Shown piece by piece: positions 16,997 to 24,495 of a stretch of 64,000 nt of DNA. The notes below the pieces were generated by a model. It was not told the DNA's origin. It saw only the letters and a program-made list of their open reading frames with translations, and ran no database searches. Source of the stretch: Psychrobacillus sp. OK028 (GTDB lineage: Bacteria; Bacillota; Bacilli; Bacillales_A; Planococcaceae); the NCBI RefSeq assembly GCF_900103605.1, contig NZ_FNHY01000007.1:186001-250000 (forward strand). The letters run 5' to 3'. Within the stretch, counting starts at the first letter, position 1. Every line of letters begins with the position of its first letter. A program made the position numbers and the translations under genes.

Positions 16997-17279
16997 AATT
17001 GCAAATCGAATCATGATTTAGTACGAATCGCAAATGGATCACCCTGAATCGCAAGATCGACTTTGGAAATCGCAATATACTTCGGGGAAATCGCAAATGC
17101 CGTACCGAAAATCGCAAGTCGAATCGAGTTTTAGCACGAATCGCAAATAGATCACGCTAATTCGCAAGGTCGACTATGAAAATCGCAATTTACTTCGGGG
17201 AAATCGCAAATGTCGTACCGAAAATCGCAAGTCAGTCGAGTTTTAGTATAAATCGCAAATGGATTACGCTGAATCGCAA
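16997..17279. repeat. 21-bp-phased repeat array 1 (word AATCGCAA)
   Basis: Thirteen copies of AATCGCAA (eleven exact, two with one mismatch) occur at intervals of 29,21,21,21,21,29,21,21,21,21,28,21 bases. The DNA between copies varies, but a higher-order unit of 113 bases repeats about two and a half times (copies begin near 16997, 17110 and 17223). The array fills the non-coding stretch after the 204-residue gene. The 28/29-base steps break any reading frame, and no Shine-Dalgarno or start supports a gene here. I know no named repeat family matching it. Confidence 0.9.
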
Positions 17280-17297
17280 GGGACTTTGAAATATTAG

Positions 17298-17405
17298 TTG
17301 TTCGGAGTGGAACAGCGACTACCCACCGACAAGCGCTTGGGGAAAGACTACACCTCTATCCATGCCCGCAGTAAAGGAGAACAAAGGCTACGAACTAGAC
17401 ATAAA
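17298..17405 (+). other. GC-richer unassigned segment, possible small RNA or repeat relic
   Basis: This stretch is clearly richer in G and C than its surroundings and contains GGAGTGGAACAGCGACTAC and CGACAAGCGCTTGGGG. It ends just before a strong plus-strand terminator. It loosely resembles GC-rich interspersed repeats seen between genes in Bacillaceae, from memory only. The short open frame through it has no ribosome-binding site. It could be a small RNA gene whose 3' end is the terminator, or a decayed element. Confidence 0.3.
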
Positions 17406-17408
17406 ATA

Positions 17409-17450
17409 AAGCAGTTCCAATTTTACGATGGAGTAATATTGGAACTGCTT
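17409..17450 (+). terminator. Strong plus-strand terminator with no clear gene before it
   Basis: AAGCAGTTCCAAT and ATTGGAACTGCTT are perfect 13-base arms followed by TTAATTTTTG. The only plus-strand gene upstream ends 514 bases earlier, beyond repeat array 1. Confidence 0.8.
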
Positions 17451-17523
17451 TTAATTTTTGAGATGTGTTTTGTATACCAATGAATGCTATACAACTACCA
17501 CGGAATGTCTCTTACACAAAGAA

Positions 17524-17551
17524 AAAACGATTTCTTATTTGAAATCGTTTT
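17524..17551 (-). terminator. Terminator of the small membrane protein gene
   Basis: AAAACGATTTC and GAAATCGTTTT arms flank a 6-base loop that contains the stop codon. T residues follow on the minus strand. Confidence 0.8.
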
Positions 17552-17741
17552 TCGAAGCTTTATCTGCTTTGATGCCTTTTGCTAAGTATATGATGAGCGT
17601 TACTGTTCCTGCAGCAGCTATAACCATGCTGATCAAGAAACCTGTAATCCATATATTAAAACTCATTGTTAAATCTGCAAACATAAAAATAGCGAGCATC
17701 AATGCACCTATAAACATTAGGACTGCTCCGAGTATTTTCAA
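17535..17741 (-). CDS. Small two-helix membrane protein
   Basis: A 68-residue protein with two hydrophobic helices (roughly residues 4-24 and 34-56) and a short basic and acidic tail (KGIKADKASKNDFK). I chose the TTG start because GAGGAGG lies 7-8 bases before it. An ATG 36 bases upstream would place that Shine-Dalgarno inside the coding region. The stop codon lies in the loop of its own terminator. The family is not recognised. It stands alone between repeat array 1 and the first osmolyte importer. Function unknown. Confidence 0.68.
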   Translation of the reverse strand: MKILGAVLMFIGALMLAIFMFADLTMSFNIWITGFLISMVIAAAGTVTLIIYLAKGIKADKASKNDFK

Positions 17742-17940
17742 TGGTGAACCTCCTCTAGCTGGAACGCCAGTACTCATCTCATCTTACCTAATTTACGGAT
17801 GTTTCCGCAAATAATTAATAGCATTGATGAGTACTAGCCGTTAATAAAATTTTAGTACGATTTAAACTTGTTAAACGGTTAAAACTGTTTTTAGTTGGAA
17901 ATCCCTTTGCATAACTAGGATATAAGTGTTACCCTTAGAG

Positions 17941-18249
17941 AAGAAATTATTTACATAATTGATTTTATTCTAAAAAGCCAGACGATTTTCTCCCACCTTA
18001 TTCAATTCACATTCTACGGGAATCCATCCTATGCAGATGACAAATCCGCACCAATTGCTATTTACTTCTCTCGTCTTAGGTAGCTACCATTTTGATAAAA
18101 TCACATGTTGAAACATTTGCTGTATGTCTTAGCAATGGCATAGAGACGCCTCACTTTTCCCGCTCTGGAATTGTAGGTAGTCCTTTTTTTGTACGGCAAA
18201 ATAATGTAAATATTTTACTATTAAATAATTATTAACCAAGGAGGTACAA
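17941..18249 (+). promoter_or_regulatory. Long conserved leader of osmolyte importer operon 1
   Basis: About 300 bases before the ATPase start contain no gene but align along their length, at roughly four bases in five, with the leader of the second copy (30737-31042). Shared blocks include GATTTTCTCCCA, TCTACGGGAATCC, TGCTATTTACTTCTCTCGTC, CCATTTTGATAAAATCACA, GCTGTATGTCTT and CATAGAGACG. A weak promoter (TTGCAT, 17 bases, TACCCT at 17907-17935) would start transcription near its left end. A T7 tract at 18184-18190 could end a short transcript. A paired change, GGC...GCC here against GAC...GTC in copy 2, supports RNA structure. No known riboswitch is recognised. Confidence 0.5.
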
Positions 18250-19386
18250 ATGATTAAATTCGAACAAGTAAGTAAAGTGTACACAGACGGCTTTAAAGCG
18301 GTAGATTCCGTTAATTTTGAAGTTCCAGAGGGTGAATTTTTAGTTCTTATTGGACCTAGTGGTTCTGGAAAATCAACAACTATGAAGATGATTAATCGAA
18401 TGATTCCACACACAAACGGAACTATATCCATTGATGGAACTGATATTAAAAAGTTAAATCCTTCCGAACTACGTCGCAATATCGGATATGTTATTCAACA
18501 AATTGGACTCTTCCCCCACTACACGATTGAAAAAAATATTGCAATTGTTCCAGAACTAAAAGGTTGGGACAAAGAGAAAATCAAAACTCGAGTTAGAGAG
18601 TTACTTAAAATGGTTGACCTTGATCCAGATATTTATGCAAGTCGTTACCCTAAAGAACTTTCAGGTGGACAACAACAACGAGTTGGAGTGGCAAGAGCTC
18701 TAGCATCTGACCCTCGTGTCCTTCTCATGGATGAACCCTTTGGTGCCTTAGATCCAATAACCCGTGATCAACTACAAGATCAAATAATCTCTTTACAAAG
18801 AAAACTAAAGAAAACAATTGTTTTTGTGACACATGATATGGATGAAGCATTAAAACTTGGTGACCGTATTGCAATTATGAAAGACGGAAATCTACTTCAA
18901 ATAGACACCCCGGAGAAAATATTACTAGAACCTGCTTCCACTTTTGTAGAGGACTTTATCGGTAAGGACAGAATTATACAAAATCCTGAGCTTATGCCTG
19001 TTGTCAGTGTAATGACAACAAAAGTAGTAACCTCTGTGCTTGATCGCTCACCCGAAAAAGCTTTGTTAAAGATGCGCCAAGAAAAAATTACTTCGTTAAT
19101 CATTGAAGATGAGCAAGACGATACATTTGTTGGTCTAATCTCTGCTTATGAATTAATTAAAAAAGTAAGCTCCATTCAGTCAATTGAGGAAATCCTGATA
19201 GTCCCTGAGCACACTCTGACTGATAAAGCCTCGGCTAAAGATGCAATTATGATGATGCCCAATGTAAAATACGGGGTTATACCGGTTTTAAACGAAGCAA
19301 AAAAAGTAGTTGGAATAGTGACTCGTGGTACGTTACTCACTGCTTTGTCCAGTCAGTGGACAGAATTGGAGGGTATAAATGAATAA
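18250..19386 (+). CDS. opuCA: Quaternary-amine ABC transporter ATPase with CBS pair (OpuCA type), copy 1
   Basis: A 378-residue ATPase of the glycine betaine/carnitine/choline importer family. Walker [10 protein letters not shown] is at about 35-43, a QQIGLFPH Q-loop at 83-90, LSGGQQ at 137-142 and Walker B LLMDEP at 158-163. Two tandem CBS domains span about 250-370, as in B. subtilis OpuCA and OpuBA. CBS domains there respond to ionic strength or c-di-AMP. It starts behind AAGGAGG and overlaps the permease gene by 8 bases. A near-identical copy lies about 12.8 kb downstream. Its role is to energise osmoprotectant uptake. Confidence 0.93.
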   Translation: MIKFEQVSKVYTDGFKAVDSVNFEVPEGEFLVLIGPSGSGKSTTMKMINRMIPHTNGTISIDGTDIKKLNPSELRRNIGYVIQQIGLFPHYTIEKNIAIVPELKGWDKEKIKTRVRELLKMVDLDPDIYASRYPKELSGGQQQRVGVARALASDPRVLLMDEPFGALDPITRDQLQDQIISLQRKLKKTIVFVTHDMDEALKLGDRIAIMKDGNLLQIDTPEKILLEPASTFVEDFIGKDRIIQNPELMPVVSVMTTKVVTSVLDRSPEKALLKMRQEKITSLIIEDEQDDTFVGLISAYELIKKVSSIQSIEEILIVPEHTLTDKASAKDAIMMMPNVKYGVIPVLNEAKKVVGIVTRGTLLTALSSQWTELEGINE

Positions 19387-20032
19387 TTTAAATATATGGG
19401 AACAATTTATGCAACAAGCAGAAATGCGTTGGTCAGAAGTAATAGAAGCAACTTCCGTGCATATACAATTAGTTTTCTTTTCTATGCTAATTGCTATTGT
19501 ACTTGGAATTGGTTTAGGAATTTTAATAACCCGAGTTCCACAGCTCTCAACAGTAGTACTCGGTGGTGCCGGTATCATGCAAACCATTCCGAGTTTAGCA
19601 CTATTAGGTTTTATGATTCCTATTTTCGGTATTGGTGTAAATACAGCAATCGCCGCTCTATTTTTGTATTCCCTACTTCCAATAATAAGAAACACATATA
19701 CAGGTATTAAAGATGTCAACAAAGCAACTGTAGAAGCTGCGAAAGGGATGGGGATGACTAGTCTACAAGTACTGTTAAAAGTTGAACTACCCCTAGCGAT
19801 TCCAATGATTATGGCTGGCGTTCGTACTGCCGCTGTTATTAACGTCGGAACTGCTACACTTGCGGCGTTTATCGGTGCTGGTGGTCTAGGTGATTTCATC
19901 TTCCTAGGAATTACTCGCGGTATTGATGGGTTAATTTTACTTGGTGCTATTCCAGCAGCGATGTTAGCAATTATTTTGGAGATATTCTTCACTTATCTGG
20001 AACGTTGGACGACACCGGAAGGGTTAAAATAA
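19379..20032 (+). CDS. opuCB: Osmoprotectant ABC transporter permease (OpuCB type), copy 1
   Basis: A 217-residue permease, exactly the length I recall for OpuCB, with five or six hydrophobic helices. The EAA loop region reads VEAAKGMGMTSLQVLLKVELP, the coupling site to the ATPase. It overlaps the ATPase gene and is followed 10 bases later by the binding-protein gene. B. subtilis opuC also encodes a second permease, OpuCD, after the binding protein; here a terminator follows instead. The channel is therefore probably a homodimer of this subunit. Confidence 0.92.
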   Translation: MNNLNIWEQFMQQAEMRWSEVIEATSVHIQLVFFSMLIAIVLGIGLGILITRVPQLSTVVLGGAGIMQTIPSLALLGFMIPIFGIGVNTAIAALFLYSLLPIIRNTYTGIKDVNKATVEAAKGMGMTSLQVLLKVELPLAIPMIMAGVRTAAVINVGTATLAAFIGAGGLGDFIFLGITRGIDGLILLGAIPAAMLAIILEIFFTYLERWTTPEGLK

Positions 20033-20042
20033 GGTGATTCAT

Positions 20043-20936
20043 ATGACGAAAAAAACGTTTATAAAATGCATAACATTACTACTGTTAGTTACTACACTGT
20101 CAGGCTGTATATTCATCGAAAAGGATGCCTTGATCGTAGGGTCTCGAAATAATACGGAAAGTATTATTTTATCAAATATTATGGGACAATTAATTGAGGA
20201 AAAAACAGGGATTGATGTAATCTATAAAGAAAACCTTGGTGGATCTAACGTTGTTTGGACTGCTATGTTGAATGATAAAATTGACATAATTGCTGACTAT
20301 ACAGGCACTATCGTTATAAACTATTATCAAGAAACTGCTGGGAATGCAGACGAAACGCTAGCGAAAACAAAAGAGTTAGTTTCAGCGGATGGCATTACGG
20401 CCCTAGAATCTTTTGGATTCAACAATACGTATACATTAGCGCTCGATGAAGCTGAGGCTGAGTCATTAGGAGTAAAAACATTTAGTGACTTTGCGAAAGT
20501 TTCGGATGATTTTATACTAGGTGCTGTATTTGAATTTATCGATCGTCCCGATGGATTGCCAGGGTTTCAAGAAGAATACGATCTACAATTTAAGGATGTA
20601 AAAGGAATGGACCACGGAATTATGTATCGTTCCATCAATTCTAAAGAGGTAGATGTAATTAACTCTTATACAACCGATGGGCAATTACAAATGTATAATT
20701 TACGTGTGTTAGAAGATGATAAGAGCTATTTCCCACCTTATCATGCACTTCCCTTAGCACGTACAGAAATATTAGAACAATACCCGGAAATTGAAGAAGT
20801 ACTTTTAGAACTAGCAGGTAAAATTGATGAAACAGCGATGCAAGAAATGAATGCAAAAGTGGATAATGAAGGCCAGATGGTTGAACTTGTTGCGAAAGAG
20901 TTCCTTCAAGAAGCTGGATTTATTAGTAAAGAATAG
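20043..20936 (+). CDS. opuCC: Osmoprotectant-binding lipoprotein (OpuCC type), copy 1
   Basis: A 297-residue lipoprotein with signal peptide and lipobox LSGC. The mature part is the OpuAC/QAT-binding fold, with VGSRNNTESIILSN, ENLGGSNVVWTAM, DIIADYTGTI and VDVINSYTTDGQL. Several Tyr and Trp residues are in place for an aromatic cage around a quaternary ammonium group. I chose the ATG preceded by AAGGTG at 6 bases rather than the GTG inside that Shine-Dalgarno. Ligands are likely choline, carnitine or glycine betaine; the exact one is not deducible. The gene ends at a strong terminator. Confidence 0.92.
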   Translation: MTKKTFIKCITLLLLVTTLSGCIFIEKDALIVGSRNNTESIILSNIMGQLIEEKTGIDVIYKENLGGSNVVWTAMLNDKIDIIADYTGTIVINYYQETAGNADETLAKTKELVSADGITALESFGFNNTYTLALDEAEAESLGVKTFSDFAKVSDDFILGAVFEFIDRPDGLPGFQEEYDLQFKDVKGMDHGIMYRSINSKEVDVINSYTTDGQLQMYNLRVLEDDKSYFPPYHALPLARTEILEQYPEIEEVLLELAGKIDETAMQEMNAKVDNEGQMVELVAKEFLQEAGFISKE

Positions 20937-20949
20937 ATATGCTGAAAAA

Positions 20950-20977
20950 CCGATTCCTTTTTGGGAATCGGCTTTTT
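20950..20977 (+). terminator. Terminator of osmolyte importer operon 1
   Basis: CCGATTCC and GGAATCGG arms are followed by CTTTTTTA. The second copy of the operon ends with a closely similar hairpin. Confidence 0.9.
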
Positions 20978-21317
20978 TATACACTCGCTATGTAAGTACT
21001 TTTCGAAATTGCGTCTAGTATAGATACAATTAAAAGGCTATGTTAAAGGTAAAGGTTGATTTAAAATGGACTAAATATGAGATGGGAGTGTGTCTCCAAG
21101 CTCATTGTATTTTGATGTCAGTTTTTCTTACTAAAGCACCCGTTAGTTGAATAAGCACCTGCCCATTTATTACAAAATTATTGTCGAACTGCTAAGTAAT
21201 TTTCCCAATATACAAGCACAACAACGTGTGTTAAGCTTCACCAAAGTCCAACAATAGTACTGGGAACATCTAGACTGTTATTAGTTATCTTCCACTATCG
21301 AGGAAGGAGACAAGAAA
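20978..21317. other. Gene-free stretch, probable relic sequence
   Basis: No open frame with a ribosome-binding site is visible. GGCTATGTTAAAGGTAAAGG near 21040 resembles GGGTCTGTTAAAGGCAAGG after operon copy 2, so the duplication may include some 3' flank. A stretch around 21130-21160 reads on the minus strand as CTTATTCAACTAACGGGTGC, which looks like a fragment of an interspersed element, from memory only. The remainder shows nothing I can interpret. Confidence 0.35.
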
Positions 21318-21551
21318 ATGTCAAAAGAAAAACTACTAAGAATGCTAGAAACACTTTGTAAATTCAACAATGTTCAAATCCAATATACATTTAGCACTGA
21401 CGACCAGCCTCAAATCACCGTGAAATGTGTAAAACATTCTCGGACAATCGAAATCACCTATCTCGCGTCTCAAACTATTAAATTATTTGATAACTTTGAA
21501 GAAGCTGTAGCAGCTATTCAACAAATAATAAATGCTCATGCATCTGCATAA
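21318..21551 (+). CDS. Small hypothetical protein (77 residues)
   Basis: An ATG 7 bases behind GGAAGGAG opens a 77-codon frame that ends at a terminator, so this is a credible monocistronic gene. The product starts MSKEKLLRMLETLCKF and then has alternating strands (VQIQYTF, QITVKCVKH, RTIEITYL). It ends in a helix (FEEAVAAIQQIINAH). The helix-three strands-helix pattern suggests a small soluble domain. I do not recognise the family and no neighbour indicates a role. Confidence 0.72.
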   Translation: MSKEKLLRMLETLCKFNNVQIQYTFSTDDQPQITVKCVKHSRTIEITYLASQTIKLFDNFEEAVAAIQQIINAHASA

Positions 21552-21578
21552 ACCTCTTACTCTTTAAGAGGTTTTTCT
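21551..21578 (+). terminator. Terminator of the 77-residue gene
   Basis: AACCTCTT and AAGAGGTT arms with a 7-base loop, followed by a T-run. The stop codon overlaps the first arm. Confidence 0.85.
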
Positions 21579-21607
21579 ATATCACATTTTGAGTCAAATG
21601 TGATATA
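21578..21607. repeat. Perfect 12-bp inverted repeat
   Basis: TATATCACATTT and AAATGTGATATA flank a 6-base loop. No T-run follows on either strand. It lies directly after a conventional terminator and before the convergent HAD gene, so it may act as an extra 3'-end hairpin for that gene. Confidence 0.6.
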
Positions 21608-21636
21608 AAAACTCTCCTTCGTTAGTGAAATAAGAA

Positions 21637-22419
21637 CTATACTTGGATTGGTCTATATTCCTTTAAAATAGTAAGTATTTTTTCTGCGATTTCCTGTTCG
21701 TAATCCCCACTCAATGAAATAATCTCTTTTGCAAATGGGGCTAAATGTTCGTGATAGCCAATCATAACTGTATGCAATGCGTTTTCAAACATTGATATAT
21801 CATTCGCATCGTTCCCAAAAGCAATATATGTATTTTCTTCTATCCCAAGAGTCTTTAAAGCACTCCATTTATTTATCCCACTTGGGCTGATATCAAGTAC
21901 ATTCTCGTTACCATGTTTATTTACATATACATTAAGTTTTGAAAGTTTATCTGCTAATTCATCCATATTATTTGAGGTTAGAAACAGAACTTTAACTACT
22001 GAGTCAAGAGATTCTAAGCTAACCATTTCCCCTAATTTTGCAGGGTCCAAATTTTGAAGTATAGGATGTGTATCTGGTCCAGTATAAGCATAGTTCCAAT
22101 CACCATCTATTAGATAAGTAGCATTATATTGATTAACAAGTTTTTTAATTTCAGTAATATCATTTGTTGAAAATGAATTAGATTTGATTACTTTTCTTTC
22201 TTTTGAGATTAAAGATCCATTTCCCCCAATCATTGTATAATGATGAAACGTTTCGTCTATAACAGGTAGCATATCTCGAATAGGTCTTGCAGAAGCAAAA
22301 ATGACCTCAATACCCGCTTTTGTCAATTCCGACAATGAATGAAGTATCTTGCTAGATACTGGTTGTCCTTTAAAACAAACTGTTCCATCTAAATCAAAAA
22401 CAAATTTCAATATTCTCAC
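21637..22419 (-). CDS. HAD-family hydrolase (Cof type)
   Basis: A 260-residue haloacid-dehalogenase-superfamily phosphatase. Motif I is FDLDGT with the nucleophile and acid Asp pair, motif II lies in VIFASARP, a motif III Lys is probably in GINKWSAL, and motif IV is AFGNDANDISMF. The long insert between motifs II and III is the C2b cap of the Cof subfamily, which usually acts on sugar phosphates or cofactors such as FMN. The first codon is GTG, with a TTG four codons later as an alternative; neither has a strong Shine-Dalgarno. It stands alone. Substrate unknown. Confidence 0.88.
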   Translation of the reverse strand: MRILKFVFDLDGTVCFKGQPVSSKILHSLSELTKAGIEVIFASARPIRDMLPVIDETFHHYTMIGGNGSLISKERKVIKSNSFSTNDITEIKKLVNQYNATYLIDGDWNYAYTGPDTHPILQNLDPAKLGEMVSLESLDSVVKVLFLTSNNMDELADKLSKLNVYVNKHGNENVLDISPSGINKWSALKTLGIEENTYIAFGNDANDISMFENALHTVMIGYHEHLAPFAKEIISLSGDYEQEIAEKILTILKEYRPIQV

Positions 22420-22504
22420 TCACTTTCATACTAAATCTCTTTAAATTATACTTCAAAAAGAAAAGTAATTGTCTTCTTAAAACTAACCTGCCGCGTTAGT
22501 TTAA

Positions 22505-22518
22505 GTGAACACTTTCAC
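22505..22518. promoter_or_regulatory. Possible operator upstream of the HAD gene
   Basis: GTGAACACTTTCAC has 5-base inverted arms (GTGAA/TTCAC) and lies downstream of a plausible minus-strand promoter (TTGGTA, 16 bases, TATAAG). The arms are short. Nothing else is apparent in 22520-22650. Confidence 0.3.
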
Positions 22519-22655
22519 AATCTTATATTTATTTTAACATACATACCAAGTTGTATATAAAGAACCCATTCTCCAGAGTCCTCAATGATTAATCAACCTT
22601 GTCCTTTAACAGAGCCATTTAAAACTGTCTTTTGTTTTCTTTAAATACATCTAAA

Positions 22656-22685
22656 AAAAACGATTCCTTAGTTGAAATCGTTTTT
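22656..22685 (-). terminator. Terminator of the organosulfur operon
   Basis: AAAAACGATT and AATCGTTTTT arms flank a 10-base loop and are followed on the minus strand by a further T-run. It lies about 12 bases after the flavin-reductase stop. Confidence 0.85.
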
Positions 22686-22696
22686 CCATCTATCTA

Positions 22697-23230
22697 CTAT
22701 ACATTCGCTACCTTCTTATAAAACTCTTCAGGAATCGTTCCAAAATTTCGTTTGTGGTAAAGCAATGGGTTTTTGTCTTCATTGGTAATATGAATAACTT
22801 TTCCGATGAAAATAATATGATCACCTGCATCAATTTTGTTATATACCTCACATTCCAGCTGTGAGAGTGCACCTGGGAATACAGGTAACTGTCGCTCGGA
22901 CTCTTCCCAAACACATTGACCAAATCGATCCGGCACTTTCGAAGCAAAAAGGCTACACAAGTTTTCTTGGTCGTCCGCTAAAATATTTATAGCAAATTTA
23001 CTCGTCTGTATAAACGGGTCGTATAAGCTTGAATTTTTATCGAGGGACCATAAGATGAGTAAAGGATCAATCGAAACTGACGCAAATGAATTCGCCGTTA
23101 ATCCTACTGGTTTATTGTTTTCATCCAAAGTCGTAATAACTGTTACACCTGTCGGATAATTTCCTAATGCTTTTTTAAATTCTACCTGTGAAATAGTCTC
23201 CACTTCCCATTCTTTTAGATTTTTTACCAA
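22697..23230 (-). CDS. Flavin reductase-like FMN-binding protein
   Basis: A protein of about 177 residues of the HpaC/flavin reductase family. It has YPTGVTVITT, the flavin-binding GLTANSFASVSIDPLL, and FAINILADDQ. Such enzymes reduce free FMN with NAD(P)H to feed two-component monooxygenases. It is the last gene of an operon containing two flavin-dependent monooxygenases, so it is probably their reductase. The gene begins 3 bases after the GNAT stop; its TTG start has no good Shine-Dalgarno, suggesting translational coupling. In B. subtilis this operon carries a riboflavin kinase-type gene instead, as far as I recall. Confidence 0.85.
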   Translation of the reverse strand: MVKNLKEWEVETISQVEFKKALGNYPTGVTVITTLDENNKPVGLTANSFASVSIDPLLILWSLDKNSSLYDPFIQTSKFAINILADDQENLCSLFASKVPDRFGQCVWEESERQLPVFPGALSQLECEVYNKIDAGDHIIFIGKVIHITNEDKNPLLYHKRNFGTIPEEFYKKVANV

Positions 23231-23233
23231 AGG

Positions 23234-23743
23234 TTATATATCATATCTAAAACACTTTACAACAAAGTTTAGTTTGTTAAAGTCCTTGGATGTATCTCGT
23301 TTAAACCCTAGCCATTCATATAACCGCATCGCATCTGCCATAAGGTCAGTCGAATGCAAGTAAATATGGTCAGCTCCTTTTTCACGAGCATACCCAATAC
23401 TTTCTTTTAACAATGCTTGGGCAACGCCTTTTCCTCTCGCGGAAGGACTTACACCAAGCATACGAATAATTGGAGAGAAAATGGCTAAATCAGGTATATG
23501 ATATGCAGTGTCGGAGTTCGTAAACAGCTGCAAGCTTCCTAAAATTTCTGCTCCATCTCTAGCTACTAAAATCCGATCGACGAATGGATTATGCACGGAA
23601 TCCCTCAAGCTTTCTGCATAATCTCGCCAGCCTTTCTTACTTTCATATGACTCCTGATACTGCGAGTAGCTTTCTACAAGCAACTCACTAACCTGCTCAA
23701 ATTCCTCTACTCGAATGTCATCGATTGTAATTACACTTCCCAT
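23234..23743 (-). CDS. ytmI: GNAT N-acetyltransferase (YtmI/SnaA-like)
   Basis: A 169-residue GCN5-related acetyltransferase. The acetyl-CoA-binding motif is in GVSPSARGKGVAQALLKESI, followed by the typical LHSTDLMADAMRLYEWLGF ending. AAGGAGG lies 9 bases before the ATG. Position within a tcy/ytm-like operon suggests YtmI, which in B. subtilis N-acetylates sulfur compounds such as S-(2-succino)cysteine before oxidative cleavage. The function is inferred from synteny; the GNAT fold is clear. The matching deacetylase (YtnL type) is not present here. Confidence 0.8.
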   Translation of the reverse strand: MGSVITIDDIRVEEFEQVSELLVESYSQYQESYESKKGWRDYAESLRDSVHNPFVDRILVARDGAEILGSLQLFTNSDTAYHIPDLAIFSPIIRMLGVSPSARGKGVAQALLKESIGYAREKGADHIYLHSTDLMADAMRLYEWLGFKRDTSKDFNKLNFVVKCFRYDI

Positions 23744-23764
23744 AGATCCTAACCTCCTTATACT

Positions 23765-24475
23765 TTAAGCAACTCCGCCCTTGCTATATTCCCTCACTCT
23801 TTTTTCGATAAGATGAGAGATTCCTTCAATAATAATTGAAAGACCCCAATAAATGATTCCAGCCGCTATAAATGCTTCTAAAAACTTCAAGTTTGAGGAT
23901 GCCACGATATTAGCCGTTCCAGTTAGTTCTTTTTGCGACACAAGAAAAGCAATAGACGTTAAGTGTAAAAATCCAACCGAAATATTCGTTAAATTCGGGA
24001 TCGATGCAGCTAAAGCCTGTGGAAAAAGTATCCTTGTCATCGCTTGGTACGTGCTCATCCCAATCGAATGTGCAGCTTCCATTTGCCCTTTTGCCACACT
24101 CGATATACCGGAGCGAATTATTTCAGCTAGATACGCTCCCGCTGTCAGGGATAAGGCGAACAGTACAAAAACGATAATTGGGATCGAACTCGTTTGAAAC
24201 GATATATTTAGCGATGCAAAAATTCTATCTAGCAGTAAAGGAATACCAAAGTAAATGAGCATTATATGCATAATAGCTGGCGTTCCTCTAAAAAAGGAGA
24301 CATAGCCGTTTGCGATGGAATATAACCCCTTCACCCTGTACTCTCTTATTAACGTAACTGCTAACCCGATAAAGAAACCAAAAATGATGGGAACTATGGC
24401 TAACATCAATGTTAATGGGATTGCTTTTGCTATCTCTTTAAAAGCCACCCATATAAATGGAATATCAATTCCCAT
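23765..24475 (-). CDS. Amino acid ABC transporter permease (TcyL/TcyM type), second subunit
   Basis: A 236-residue membrane protein of the HisM/GlnP family with about five hydrophobic helices and an EAA loop around QMEAAHSIGMSTYQAM and RILFPQALAASIPN. I chose the ATG nine bases behind AAAGGAG; an upstream TTG would overlap the preceding gene. It pairs with the other permease as a heterodimer for cystine or related sulfur amino acids, judged by the operon content (binding protein, ATPase, monooxygenases). Confidence 0.87.
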   Translation of the reverse strand: MGIDIPFIWVAFKEIAKAIPLTLMLAIVPIIFGFFIGLAVTLIREYRVKGLYSIANGYVSFFRGTPAIMHIMLIYFGIPLLLDRIFASLNISFQTSSIPIIVFVLFALSLTAGAYLAEIIRSGISSVAKGQMEAAHSIGMSTYQAMTRILFPQALAASIPNLTNISVGFLHLTSIAFLVSQKELTGTANIVASSNLKFLEAFIAAGIIYWGLSIIIEGISHLIEKRVREYSKGGVA

Positions 24476-24495
24476 AGCTGTTAACTCCTTTACGA

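Noticed and set aside
16935-17117. A 60-codon minus-strand open frame with an LRF heptad pattern in array 1
   Set aside because: The heptad is a by-product of the 21-bp period. There is no ribosome-binding site, and the 28/29-base steps shift the frame elsewhere in the array.
16997-17279. CRISPR array
   Set aside because: The repeated word is only 8 bases and the variable part about 13, far too short. No cas genes are present, and the intervals do not fit.
17941-18249. c-di-AMP (ydaO) riboswitch or T-box in the osmolyte importer leader
   Set aside because: I could not find the conserved core sequences of either family, nor the T-box AGGGTGGNACCGCG element.
18129-18479. A 116-codon minus-strand frame overlapping the OpuCA start
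   Set aside because: It is antisense to the ATPase gene, without a ribosome-binding site. Codon positions in the leader do not show protein-like conservation between the copies.
19333-19992. Long minus-strand open frames inside the opuC permease gene
   Set aside because: These are antisense shadows of a well-conserved membrane protein gene and have no ribosome-binding site or homology.
21578-21607. The 12-bp inverted repeat as a classical terminator
   Set aside because: Neither strand has a T-run after the stem; a conventional terminator lies immediately beside it.
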